A stretch of 7,635 bases of DNA from DATECU01 sp035286745 (lineage in GTDB: Bacteria > Acidobacteriota > Vicinamibacteria > Fen-336). Each line of letters starts with the position of its first letter. Within the stretch, counting starts at the first letter, position 1. The stretch lies in NCBI GenBank assembly GCA_035286745.1, contig DATECU010000132.1, positions 1 through 7,635 on the forward strand, read 5' to 3'. Made by a program: the position numbers and the translations under genes. Below the pieces are notes generated by a model. The model was not told where the DNA came from, did not search any database, and was given only the letters and a program-made list of their open reading frames with translations. This document shows, in pieces, positions 1 to 5,923 of the stretch.

Positions 1-115
1 CGACCGGGCGGTCCAGATCCTGGGCGGCCACGGTTACATCCGGGACTACCCGGTGGAGATGTGGCTTAGGAACGCCCGCGGCTTCGCGGTCATGGAAGGC
101 ATCGCCATCGCGTGA
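1..115 (+). CDS. Acyl-CoA dehydrogenase, C-terminal fragment (5' end outside window)
   Basis: Only the last 37 codons are present (frame starts at base 2; TGA at 113-115). The peptide contains QILGGHGYIRDYPVE followed by MWLRNARGF and MEGIAIA-stop. The Q-(I/V)-LGG-x-GY-(I/T)-x-(D/E)-(Y/F)-P-(V/M)-E block is the hallmark of the C-terminal helical domain of acyl-CoA dehydrogenases, flavoenzymes that oxidise acyl-CoA thioesters at the alpha-beta carbons and pass electrons to electron-transfer flavoprotein. The Glu in MEG lies where many family members carry the catalytic base (EGT in classical enzymes). The protein stops five residues after that Glu and so lacks the usual xxIQRxxIAR tail, which marks a short-tailed subtype. 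It lies 22 bases upstream of a second acyl-CoA dehydrogenase on the same strand, almost certainly in one transcript. Family assignment is firm; substrate is unknown. Confidence 0.9.
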   Translation, partial: DRAVQILGGHGYIRDYPVEMWLRNARGFAVMEGIAIA

Positions 116-122
116 AGGCGGC

Positions 123-129
123 AAGGAGG
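123..129 (+). promoter_or_regulatory. Shine-Dalgarno for the second acyl-CoA dehydrogenase
   Basis: AAGGAGG lies eight bases before the ATG at 138, a near-perfect ribosome binding site. It fixes the start and shows that the gene is independently translated although only 22 bases follow the upstream stop. Confidence 0.85.
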
Positions 130-137
130 TTGCGCTC

Positions 138-1358
138 ATGATCAGCTTCGAGATGCCGGAAGAGATCCGGCAGCGGCTGGTGTTCGTGCAGAAGGTCGCG
201 CGGGAGAAGATGCGCGCCGAGGCCCGCCACTACGATGAGAACGAACACGAGGTCCCCTGGGACTTCGTGACCCTGATGTGGGAAGAGGCCCTGAAGACCG
301 GGCAGAGCTTCCGCTCGGGAGCGGCGGCCCAACCGGGCAGCTCGAGCCTGGCCAGCCAGACCCTCATCCACGTCATCGAGATGCTGTCCTGGGGCGATGC
401 CGGCCTCTACCTCTGCGTTCCCGGGGCCGGCCTCGGTGGTGCGGCGATCACCGCCACCGGCACCGCCGAGCAGAAGGAGCGCTTCCTGGCCCGCTTCCGC
501 GAGGGCAAGCCCAAGTGGGCGAGCATGGCCATGACCGAGGCCCACTGCGGCTCGGACACGGCAGCCATCCGCACCACCGCGGTCAAGGACGGCGAGCACT
601 GGGTGCTGAACGGAGAGAAGATCTTCGTCACCAGCGGACAGAAGTCGTTAGGGGACTCGAACGGGCTGATGGTGGTCTGGGCCACGGTGGACCCCTCGGC
701 GGGCCGCGCGGGAATGAAGCCCTTCGTGGTGGAGGCGGGGACTCCGGGAGTCACCGTCACCAAACTCGAGCACAAGCTTGGGATCCGGGCCAGCGACACC
801 GCGGTGGTGGTCTTTGAGGACTGCCGGATCCCCCTCGGCAACCTGCTGGGCAGCGCCGAGGTGGTGGATCACACCAAGGGCTTCAAGGGTGCCATGGCCA
901 CCTTCGACGCCACCCGGCCGGCGGTGGCAGCTAGCGCCCTGGGCATCGCCCGGGCCACCGTGGAGCTGCTCAAGGACTTGCTGGCCGAGCAGGGCGTGGT
1001 CATCCGCTATCAGGTCCCCCGCAACCTCCTGTCCGCCGTCGAGCGAGAGGTCATGGACATGGAGGCCCAACTCCGGGCCGCCTGGCTTTTGACCCTGAAG
1101 GCGACCTGGCTCATGGACCAGCGCCGGCCCAACACCGTCGAGTCGTCGATGTGCAAGGTGAAGGCCGGGGACGTGGTGACCAAGGTGACTCAGAAGGGCG
1201 TCGAGCTGATGGGCCCCCTGGGCTACTCGCGGAGGCTTCCGCTCGAGAAGTGGATGCGAGACGCCAAGATCAACGACCTCTTCGAGGGAACCGGCCAGAT
1301 CAACCGTCTCATCGTGGCCCGCCGGATCCTGGGCTACTCGAGCCGGGAGCTCAAGTAG
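138..1358 (+). CDS. Acyl-CoA dehydrogenase (FAD-dependent), complete
   Basis: This 406-residue protein has the usual family length and domain order: an N-terminal helical domain (about 1-120), a middle beta domain (about 121-235) and a C-terminal helical domain (about 240-406). The flavin-contacting signature AMTEAHCGSD is at about 131-140, followed by WVLNGEKIFVTSG. FEGTGQINRLIVARRIL near the C-terminus places the probable catalytic base at Glu383, with the canonical IxRxxVARRIL tail. The enzyme should oxidise an acyl-CoA to the 2-enoyl-CoA in the cytoplasm and reduce electron-transfer flavoprotein. AHCGSD replaces the more common PGAGSD, a small departure inside a conserved loop. The start is fixed by AAGGAGG eight bases upstream. 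It follows another acyl-CoA dehydrogenase by 22 bases; tandem copies of this kind are often co-functional and sometimes heteromeric. Chain length or branched/aromatic preference cannot be inferred. Confidence 0.95.
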   Translation: MISFEMPEEIRQRLVFVQKVAREKMRAEARHYDENEHEVPWDFVTLMWEEALKTGQSFRSGAAAQPGSSSLASQTLIHVIEMLSWGDAGLYLCVPGAGLGGAAITATGTAEQKERFLARFREGKPKWASMAMTEAHCGSDTAAIRTTAVKDGEHWVLNGEKIFVTSGQKSLGDSNGLMVVWATVDPSAGRAGMKPFVVEAGTPGVTVTKLEHKLGIRASDTAVVVFEDCRIPLGNLLGSAEVVDHTKGFKGAMATFDATRPAVAASALGIARATVELLKDLLAEQGVVIRYQVPRNLLSAVEREVMDMEAQLRAAWLLTLKATWLMDQRRPNTVESSMCKVKAGDVVTKVTQKGVELMGPLGYSRRLPLEKWMRDAKINDLFEGTGQINRLIVARRILGYSSRELK

Positions 1359-1395
1359 GTCGCCGAACAGCGGGTCTCGCCAGGAGAGAACCTGC

Positions 1396-1806
1396 CTAGG
1401 AGTGCTTCGGTTTCGACGAGGACTTCCGCCGGGCTCGCCGCGGACTGCGGCCGTTCCCGGTCGCCGGCGAGCCGGCACCGCCCTCGATCTCTCGATCCGC
1501 CCAGCGCTCGCAGGCTTCCCAGAAGGCTCCGAGCTGGATTCGGAACAAGCGGCCGGCCTCGATCTGCCGCGAGGCCACCTGCGCCTCTTCCGCGCCCAGG
1601 AGCCGGGAGCGGGTGCGGCCTTCGACCGCACGCGTCAGGCTGTAGTAGGGGCCGTGGCGCAGCTCCGCCTGCTCGTTACACGGGCAGCCCTTCTTGCTGC
1701 ACTTCACATAACGCTCGGCGATGGAGCCTCTGCGCATGGGCCGGGGGTCGAAGAGCGCCTGCCAGAGAGCGAGCACGTCAGGGGGAATGTCCTCGTGATT
1801 GGACAT
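1396..1806 (-). CDS. Small Cys/His-motif protein resembling DUF6788
   Basis: This 136-residue protein has three visible parts. An N-terminal segment (1-24) is followed by a conserved-looking core (about 25-100) with MRRGSIAERYVKC, then C36-x4-C41-x-C43 and RHGPYYSLTR around His51. A basic, Ser/Arg/Lys-rich and probably disordered tail (about 112-136) ends it. The RGS-E-Y-C-x4-C-x-C...HGPYYSLTR pattern and the later (A)EEAQ...QIEAGR...W.ACE.WAD segment match my memory of DUF6788, which has no known function. The Cys/His spacing would suit a small metal site or nucleic-acid contact, but that is inference. There is no signal peptide or membrane segment. The start has AGGAG only three bases upstream, so initiation may be weak or coupled. 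The alcohol dehydrogenase on the same strand ends 77 bases before it. The acyl-CoA dehydrogenase converges on it with a 37-base gap and no obvious terminator. Confidence 0.75.
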   Translation of the reverse strand: MSNHEDIPPDVLALWQALFDPRPMRRGSIAERYVKCSKKGCPCNEQAELRHGPYYSLTRAVEGRTRSRLLGAEEAQVASRQIEAGRLFRIQLGAFWEACERWADREIEGGAGSPATGNGRSPRRARRKSSSKPKHS

Positions 1807-1883
1807 GGGCTCCTACGCTCCTGGCCCCGCAGCCTCCACCGCGTGGCCGGCTCTCGTCTTCGCCGGACGGGGCAACGGGCGCC

Positions 1884-2984
1884 TCACGGGAACCGGATGA
1901 GACCCCGGGCGTTGACGCCCTCGGTCATGTCGGCGAAGGCCTGGTTGACCTCCTCGAGCGCGTAGGTCCGGGTCACCAGCTCGTCCAGCTTGAGCTTGCC
2001 GGCGCGATAGAGGGCCAGCAGGCGCGGGAAGTCATGGTGGACGTTGGCCCCGCCGTACCAGGACCCCAGCAGGCGCTTCTCCTGAATCGGCAGGGCGAAC
2101 ACGTTCAGGCTCACCGACTCGCGGTAGGAACCGATGCCGATGACGACACAGGTGCCCCCCCGGCGGACCGAGGCCCAGGCCTTCTCGATCGACTCCTTGC
2201 GGCCGATGGCCTCGAAGGCGTAGTCGACACCGCGGCCGTCGCTCAGCTCCTTCAGGACCTGGACGGGATCCTCCCGGGAAGCATCGACTCGGTGGGTGGC
2301 GCCAAAGCTCGAAGCGAAGTCCAGCTTGCGGGGGTTGGTGTCGACGGCAATGATCCGTTCGGCGCCGGCGATGGCCGCCCCCTGGATGACGTTGAGGCCC
2401 ACCCCCCCGGCTCCGAACACCGCCACCCGGCTGCCCGGCGTCACCTGCGCGGTGTTGAACACCGCCCCCACCCCGGTCATCACCGCACAGCCGAGCAGCG
2501 CGGCCTTGTCCAGCGGGGCATCTTCCGGCAGCTTGACGGCGGCGTTTACCGGCACCACCGCCATCTCCGCCATGGTCCCCAGCGCCGAGAAGACCGAGAG
2601 ATCGACATCGCCCTGATGCAGGCGAGTGCTGCCATCCGGCATCCGGTGATGGGCGTTGATCTTCTCCCCCACCTCGCACAGGTTCGCCTTCCCGATGCGG
2701 CAGTAGAAGCAGGACCCGCAGGGGGTGACCCAGGAGAGGGCGACCTTGTCGCCAGGGGCCAGCTGCCACACCCCTTCGCCCACCGCCTCGACGATTCCCG
2801 CGCCCTCGTGTCCGAGCACGCCCGGGAGCTTCATGGGCATGAGGCCGGTGATCACCGAAAGGTCGGTATGGCAAACCCCGCTGGCGGCCAGACGAACCAG
2901 GACCTCGTGACGCCGCGGCGCGTCCAGCTCCACCGTCTCCACGCGCACCGGCTGGTTCTTCTCGTAGCAAACCGCTGCCTTCAT
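1884..2984 (-). CDS. Zinc-dependent medium-chain alcohol dehydrogenase
   Basis: This 366-residue cytosolic enzyme interconverts an alcohol and its aldehyde with NAD(P). The catalytic zinc ligands are Cys38 (GVCHTD), His59 in GHEGAG and Cys166 (GCAVMTGVGA). The structural zinc lobe has four cysteines at 89, 92, 95 and 103 (CGSCFYCRIGKANLC). The Rossmann motif GAGGVG is at 191-196, and Asp215 ends strand two, which favours NAD over NADP. The overall pattern, with an insertion after the structural zinc lobe, resembles the class I/III-like group (COG1062) of the MDR superfamily; it could also be an aryl-alcohol or mycothiol/NDMA-type relative. I chose ATG 2984 rather than the in-frame ATG at 3077. 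AAGGAG lies five bases before 2984, MKAAVCYEK is the typical family N-terminus, and the longer version would overlap the ribosome binding site of the divergent aldehyde dehydrogenase. The divergent aldehyde dehydrogenase is a plausible next step in the same pathway. Confidence 0.95.
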   Translation of the reverse strand: MKAAVCYEKNQPVRVETVELDAPRRHEVLVRLAASGVCHTDLSVITGLMPMKLPGVLGHEGAGIVEAVGEGVWQLAPGDKVALSWVTPCGSCFYCRIGKANLCEVGEKINAHHRMPDGSTRLHQGDVDLSVFSALGTMAEMAVVPVNAAVKLPEDAPLDKAALLGCAVMTGVGAVFNTAQVTPGSRVAVFGAGGVGLNVIQGAAIAGAERIIAVDTNPRKLDFASSFGATHRVDASREDPVQVLKELSDGRGVDYAFEAIGRKESIEKAWASVRRGGTCVVIGIGSYRESVSLNVFALPIQEKRLLGSWYGGANVHHDFPRLLALYRAGKLKLDELVTRTYALEEVNQAFADMTEGVNARGLIRFP

Positions 2985-2989
2985 GGACG

Positions 2990-2995
2990 CTCCTT
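2990..2995 (-). promoter_or_regulatory. Shine-Dalgarno deciding the alcohol dehydrogenase start
   Basis: On the minus strand AAGGAG sits five bases before the ATG at 2984. This supports a 366-residue protein over the reading that starts 31 codons upstream at 3077. Confidence 0.8.
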
Positions 2996-3078
2996 CCAAG
3001 CGCTGCCCTCCTCCGGGGATCGGAAGGGGGATTGTGTCTCGAAAGAGCGCGCTTGGGAATCTAGAATCATCAACCACC

Positions 3079-3083
3079 GGAGG
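3079..3083 (+). promoter_or_regulatory. Shine-Dalgarno for the aldehyde dehydrogenase
   Basis: GGAGG, within GGAGGGTGA, lies seven bases before the ATG at 3091, at ideal strength and spacing. It confirms this start. Confidence 0.8.
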
Positions 3084-3090
3084 GTGACCG

Positions 3091-4521
3091 ATGCGGATCT
3101 TCGAAAGGCTCTATCTCAACGGCGAATGGGTGCCGGCCTCGAGTCCAGGCTCGATCGAGGTGCTGAGCGCCTCGACCGAGCAGGTCATGGGGCGCATACC
3201 GGAAGGAACCCCGCACGATGTCGATCGCGCGGTCCAGGCGGCGGGCAACCGCTTCGAGAGCTGGGCCGCCACCTCGATCGAGGAACGGGTCCGGCTGCTT
3301 CGGGGGCTGGCCGCGGGTCTCAAGGACCGCGCGGACGAGATCGCGATGACCATCACCGGCGAGGTAGGGATGCCCCTCGGCCTCTCCAGGTCGATCCAGG
3401 CGGGGTTGCCGGTCACCATCATGGCCAGCTACGCCGAGATCCTGAGCGGCTTTCCTTTCGAAGAGCGAGTGGGGCATTCCCTGGTGCTGCGCGAGCCGCG
3501 AGGCGTGGTGGGGTGCATCACGCCCTGGAACTACCCGCTGCATCAGATCGTGGCCAAGGTGGCGCCGGCCCTGGCGGCCGGATGCACGGTCGTGCTCAAG
3601 CCCAGCGCGGAGGCGCCATTGAACGCCTTCATCCTGGCTGAGGTGGTGGACCAGGTCGGCCTGCCGGCCGGCGTCTTCAACCTGGTGTCGGGCACCGGCG
3701 CGGTGGTGGGCGAGGCCATCGCCGCCCACCCCGGGATCGACATGATCTCCTTCACCGGTTCCACGCCCGCCGGCAAGCGAGTCGCCGAGGTGGCGGCGCG
3801 CACCCTGAAGCGGGTGGCCCTGGAGCTGGGCGGGAAGTCGGCCGACGTCATCCTTGAGGACGCCGATCTGCCCCGGGCCGTCAAGGCCGGCGTCAGCTCC
3901 TGCTTCCTGAACTCGGGCCAGACCTGCACCGCCCACACCCGCTTGCTGGTGTCGCGGAGCCAGCACGATGAGGCGGTGCGCCTGGCGGTGGAGGTGGCCC
4001 GGAGCTTCACGGTGGGAGACCCCTTTGCCGGCCAGGCCAAGCTGGGGCCCCTGGTGTCCGCCGCCCAGCGCGAGCGGGTGCGCGACTACATCAAGAAGGG
4101 AATCCAGGAAGGGGCCGAGCTGGTGCTGGGCGGGGCCGAGGCACCGGATGGCCTTTCGACAGGCGGCTACGTTAGGCCAACGGTGTTCGCGAACGTGCGC
4201 CCGGAGATGACGATTGCCCGGGAGGAGATCTTCGGCCCGGTGCTCGCCATCATCCCCTACCAGGACGAGGAAGATGCCATCCGCATCGCCAACCGCACCA
4301 TCTACGGCCTGGCCGGGGGGGTGTGGTCCAGCGACCTGGCGCGCGCCTTACGAGTGGCCCGGCGCCTGCGCACCGGCCAGGTCGACATCAACGGCGCCAG
4401 GTTCAACCCGCTGGCTCCCTTCGGGGGCTACAAGCAGTCCGGGTACGGGCGCGAGCTGGGCCGGTTCGGCCTGGAGGAGTTTCTGGAGGTCAAGTCCTTG
4501 CAGCTTCCCGGCGACGCCTAG
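3091..4521 (+). CDS. NAD(P)-dependent aldehyde dehydrogenase (ALDH superfamily)
   Basis: This 476-residue protein has the typical length of the superfamily (COG1012). It oxidises an aldehyde to the carboxylic acid through a thio-hemiacetal on the catalytic Cys. All key elements are visible: Asn147 in TPWNYP (oxyanion hole), the cofactor-binding lysine in VVLKPSAEAP, FTGSTPAGKRVAE (Rossmann turn), the general base Glu245 in LELGGKSA, the nucleophile Cys279 in NSGQTCT, Glu379 in EEIFGPV, and the PFGGYKQSGYGRELG signature near the C-terminus. There is no signal peptide, so it is cytoplasmic. The start follows GGAGG by seven bases. It is divergent from the zinc alcohol dehydrogenase, which suggests stepwise oxidation of an alcohol to an acid. 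Its stop codon overlaps that of the convergent gene in a shared CTAG. Substrate preference cannot be read from the sequence. Confidence 0.96.
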   Translation: MRIFERLYLNGEWVPASSPGSIEVLSASTEQVMGRIPEGTPHDVDRAVQAAGNRFESWAATSIEERVRLLRGLAAGLKDRADEIAMTITGEVGMPLGLSRSIQAGLPVTIMASYAEILSGFPFEERVGHSLVLREPRGVVGCITPWNYPLHQIVAKVAPALAAGCTVVLKPSAEAPLNAFILAEVVDQVGLPAGVFNLVSGTGAVVGEAIAAHPGIDMISFTGSTPAGKRVAEVAARTLKRVALELGGKSADVILEDADLPRAVKAGVSSCFLNSGQTCTAHTRLLVSRSQHDEAVRLAVEVARSFTVGDPFAGQAKLGPLVSAAQRERVRDYIKKGIQEGAELVLGGAEAPDGLSTGGYVRPTVFANVRPEMTIAREEIFGPVLAIIPYQDEEDAIRIANRTIYGLAGGVWSSDLARALRVARRLRTGQVDINGARFNPLAPFGGYKQSGYGRELGRFGLEEFLEVKSLQLPGDA

Positions 4522-5165
4522 CCGGTAGTCCAGCGGATGTCCCAGTGGACGTCTCCGACCTTGACTCCTTGCTCAACGCCAGTCGGCTCGATGCGCCACT
4601 CGAGGCTGACATCCCGGGCACCGGCCGCGGTAAGCGGCATCTCCACAAACGGCACCGTCACCAGACTCCACCACTCGGCGATGCACAGGGGCACCCCGCG
4701 CCGCACCAGGCTGGCTCCCCGCTCTGCCGGCTCCACGCTCACCGGCCCGAAATCGTAGAAGAGCTTGATCACCTGCTCAAAGCGCTGGCAGAAGTTCTCG
4801 GGGGTCACCGCGGCGAGCATGCGACCGTAGACTCCCTTCATCTGCCCTTCCACCGCCGCCTTGCCCATCCGGCTCGTCAGCTCGTGGACGTCGCGACCCA
4901 GCAGCTCGGCGAGAACCATGACGATGCGCGGCATGGGGAGGACGTCATAGAGCGCGGATGCCAGGAAGGGCTGGGTGGCGAAATCACGCAGTCCCTGGCG
5001 CTCGAGCCGGGGCAAGAGCGCGCCCCCGCTCTTCTTGTCGTAGTGCCCGAGCGCCTCGGTGATCTGCCGATAGAACTCGCCCTTGATGTGAAAGGGGCTG
5101 CTGCCGGGAGCGTAGGCAAGCGGCTGATCGCAATAGGCGAAACCGGTTCTTGGCTCTCGATGCAT
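4518..5165 (-). CDS. DUF2378-like protein B (TIGR02265-type), Cys-less paralog
   Basis: This 215-residue protein has no signal peptide or membrane segment. It shares a layout with the upstream gene: an (H)IKGxxx segment near the N-terminus (26-31), a helical central part, a V.G...GVY..ML...TPE. segment mid-protein, and a C-terminal beta-like end finishing in WDIRW. This layout resembles DUF2378/TIGR02265, a family of unknown function expanded in Myxococcus whose C-terminus recalls V4R/heme-NO-type small-molecule domains. The two cysteines of the sister protein (C189-x7-C197) are absent from the matching C-terminal block, so any metal site is probably lost. The only reasonable start is ATG 5165. 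Its AGGAG is just one base away, which argues for coupled translation. It follows the sister gene by 87 bases and its stop overlaps that of the convergent aldehyde dehydrogenase. Coding status is well supported; the family call is moderate and the function unknown. Confidence 0.75.
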   Translation of the reverse strand: MHREPRTGFAYCDQPLAYAPGSSPFHIKGEFYRQITEALGHYDKKSGGALLPRLERQGLRDFATQPFLASALYDVLPMPRIVMVLAELLGRDVHELTSRMGKAAVEGQMKGVYGRMLAAVTPENFCQRFEQVIKLFYDFGPVSVEPAERGASLVRRGVPLCIAEWWSLVTVPFVEMPLTAAGARDVSLEWRIEPTGVEQGVKVGDVHWDIRWTTG

Positions 5166-5169
5166 GCTC

Positions 5170-5253
5170 CTACCCGCGGGGCGCGCCGCGGGTCCAGCCG
5201 GCGGGCCTAACGGAACTTCGGCGCAAGGGCGGCCAACGGCAAGTGCGGGGCAT
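5170..5253 (-). other. Possible 27-codon coupling mini-ORF between the DUF2378-like genes
   Basis: On the minus strand the TGA of the upstream gene (5255-5253) shares its A with an ATG (5253-5251), forming TGATG. This ATG opens a frame of 27 codons that ends at TAG (5172-5170). The TAG lies within the Shine-Dalgarno of the downstream gene, four bases before its ATG. The predicted peptide is Arg/Pro/Gly-rich, as any frame in such GC-rich DNA would be, so composition gives no support. The geometry suits re-initiation or coupling and could compensate for the too-short Shine-Dalgarno spacing of the downstream gene. It may equally be chance. Confidence 0.25.
5172..5193 (-). repeat. Perfect 8-bp GC-rich hairpin abutting the downstream Shine-Dalgarno
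   Basis: In the transcript ACCCGCGG (5193-5186) pairs with CCGCGGGT (5179-5172) around a six-base loop, CGCGCC. The 3' arm runs directly into AGGAG and the ATG of DUF2378-like gene B. No U-run follows, so it is not a standard intrinsic terminator. It could occlude the ribosome binding site unless an upstream ribosome opens it. Confidence 0.45.
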
Positions 5254-5870
5254 CAGTTCTGCCACCGGAACGCGTACTCGCACACGGACCCACCTTGGGC
5301 CGCGCACCGGGGGTGCTCCGACTCCACCGTGGAGGCCCCGGCCAGTTCCAGGGTCTGGCCCCAGAACCCCATGATGCTGGCGCAGATGGCGCGTGTGGGC
5401 CTGGCCCCCTCTTGGTAGACGTGCCGCACGATGCAGGAGGAGGCATCGAGCACTTCCGTCTCCAGGGTTCGCGTCTCCCGGAAGAAGAAATCCGCGGTGG
5501 CGGCGAACTGCTCGATCTGCTTGATCGGGTCGGTCTTGAGTAGGGGGCGGTACACGCCGGTGAAGGCCTGGTGAGCCATCGCCCGTCCGATCTCGACGGC
5601 GAGGTTCCGATCGGCCGGGGGGGCCAAGAGCCGCGTCAGCCGGCGCAGACCGTGAAGTGCGTCGTATCGATACCAGCTCGAGGGGAGGAACACGCTAGCC
5701 AGTAGGCGCTGGTCCTCGGGCCCCAAGGTCTCGATGGCTCGAGCCACCGGCTCGGCGCCAAAGCGCTCCCTCAAGAAGCGCATCCACCCGTTCAGGAGCA
5801 CGCCCTTGATCTCAGCCACCCTCGGCCTCAGCCGCAGCACACCCGGGCGCCCGGCATCATCAAGAGGCAT
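5253..5870 (-). CDS. DUF2378-like protein A (TIGR02265-type), with C-terminal Cys pair
   Basis: This 205-residue soluble protein begins its domain at IKGVLLNGWMRFLRERFG (about 21-38) and continues with an LP-SSWY block (62-67). A central helical part contains QAFTGVYRPLLKTDP, followed by a long helix. The C-terminal half ends with SIMGFWGQTLELAGA and then C189-x7-C197-E-Y-A-F-R-W. The KG...F....G......L....W+ pattern and the closing G..L..AG...C...G...C...(F)RW pattern resemble DUF2378/TIGR02265 proteins and, at the C-terminus, the V4R small-molecule-binding fold. A ligand or metal sensor role is therefore conceivable but unproven. The ATG at 5870 lacks a clear Shine-Dalgarno; initiation inside the first 15 codons at a GTG is possible. 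It lies 53 bases after the Fic gene and 87 bases before its sister on the same strand, so the three genes are probably co-transcribed. Confidence 0.75.
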   Translation of the reverse strand: MPLDDAGRPGVLRLRPRVAEIKGVLLNGWMRFLRERFGAEPVARAIETLGPEDQRLLASVFLPSSWYRYDALHGLRRLTRLLAPPADRNLAVEIGRAMAHQAFTGVYRPLLKTDPIKQIEQFAATADFFFRETRTLETEVLDASSCIVRHVYQEGARPTRAICASIMGFWGQTLELAGASTVESEHPRCAAQGGSVCEYAFRWQN

Positions 5871-5890
5871 TGTAATCCAAGGCCCGGCCT

Positions 5891-5903
5891 CTGGCGTCGC
5901 CAG
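5891..5903. repeat. Small inverted repeat between the Fic and DUF2378-like genes
   Basis: CTGGCG-T-CGCCAG is a perfect odd palindrome inside the 53-base gap. As RNA it folds into at least five GC-rich pairs with a three-base loop. There is no following U-tract on either strand, so it is at best a weak terminator, a processing or pause site, or chance. Confidence 0.35.
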
Positions 5904-5923
5904 GGTGGTGCGGAGGTGCGGAT

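Larger units (their letters stand above)
2985..3090. promoter_or_regulatory. Divergent control region between alcohol and aldehyde dehydrogenases
   Basis: This 106-base region between two divergent start codons must hold the promoters for both genes unless they are read from afar. It is locally richer in A+T than its neighbours, notably at 3053-3073. A TAGAAT at 3062-3067 is one mismatch from the sigma-70 -10 consensus and suitably placed for the aldehyde dehydrogenase, but I find no good -35 at the proper spacing. Two short repeats lie here: an imperfect inverted repeat, TTCCAAGCG (2994-3002) against CGCTTGGGAA (3050-3059, one extra G), and a direct repeat GAATC-TA-GAATC (3057-3068). Either could be an operator for shared control. 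This is inference from position. Confidence 0.45.

Noticed and set aside
1359..1395. Terminator between the convergent acyl-CoA dehydrogenase and the DUF6788-like gene
   Set aside because: I looked for a stem-loop with a T-tract and found none in the 37 bases.
648..1631. A 327-codon open frame on the minus strand opposite the acyl-CoA dehydrogenase
   Set aside because: It is antisense to a gene with clear family signatures and overlaps the DUF6788-like gene. Its composition is shadow-like.
1402..1965. A 187-codon open frame on the + strand opposite the DUF6788-like gene
   Set aside because: The minus-strand reading has the coherent Cys/His motif, a Shine-Dalgarno and compact spacing; the + strand reading is low-complexity and Arg/Gly-rich.
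2985..3077. N-terminal 31-residue extension of the alcohol dehydrogenase
   Set aside because: The extension would overlap the aldehyde dehydrogenase ribosome binding site and does not resemble a family N-terminus, whereas ATG 2984 has AAGGAG at five bases.
2034..3641. A 535-codon open frame on the + strand
   Set aside because: It runs antisense through the alcohol dehydrogenase and out of frame through the aldehyde dehydrogenase, both of which have complete catalytic motifs. Its translation is Arg/Gly/Pro/His-rich with no recognisable domain: a GC-rich shadow.
5253..5255. TGA between the DUF2378-like genes as a selenocysteine codon
   Set aside because: A bacterial SECIS hairpin should start within roughly a dozen bases of the UGA. 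The hairpin here begins about 60 bases away, and the protein before the TGA already ends in a family-typical RW motif.
5868..5875. TACAAT overlapping the start of DUF2378-like gene A as a -10 of a leaderless promoter
   Set aside because: No -35-like hexamer at proper spacing, and the gene lies only 53 bases behind the Fic gene. A single near-match hexamer is not enough.
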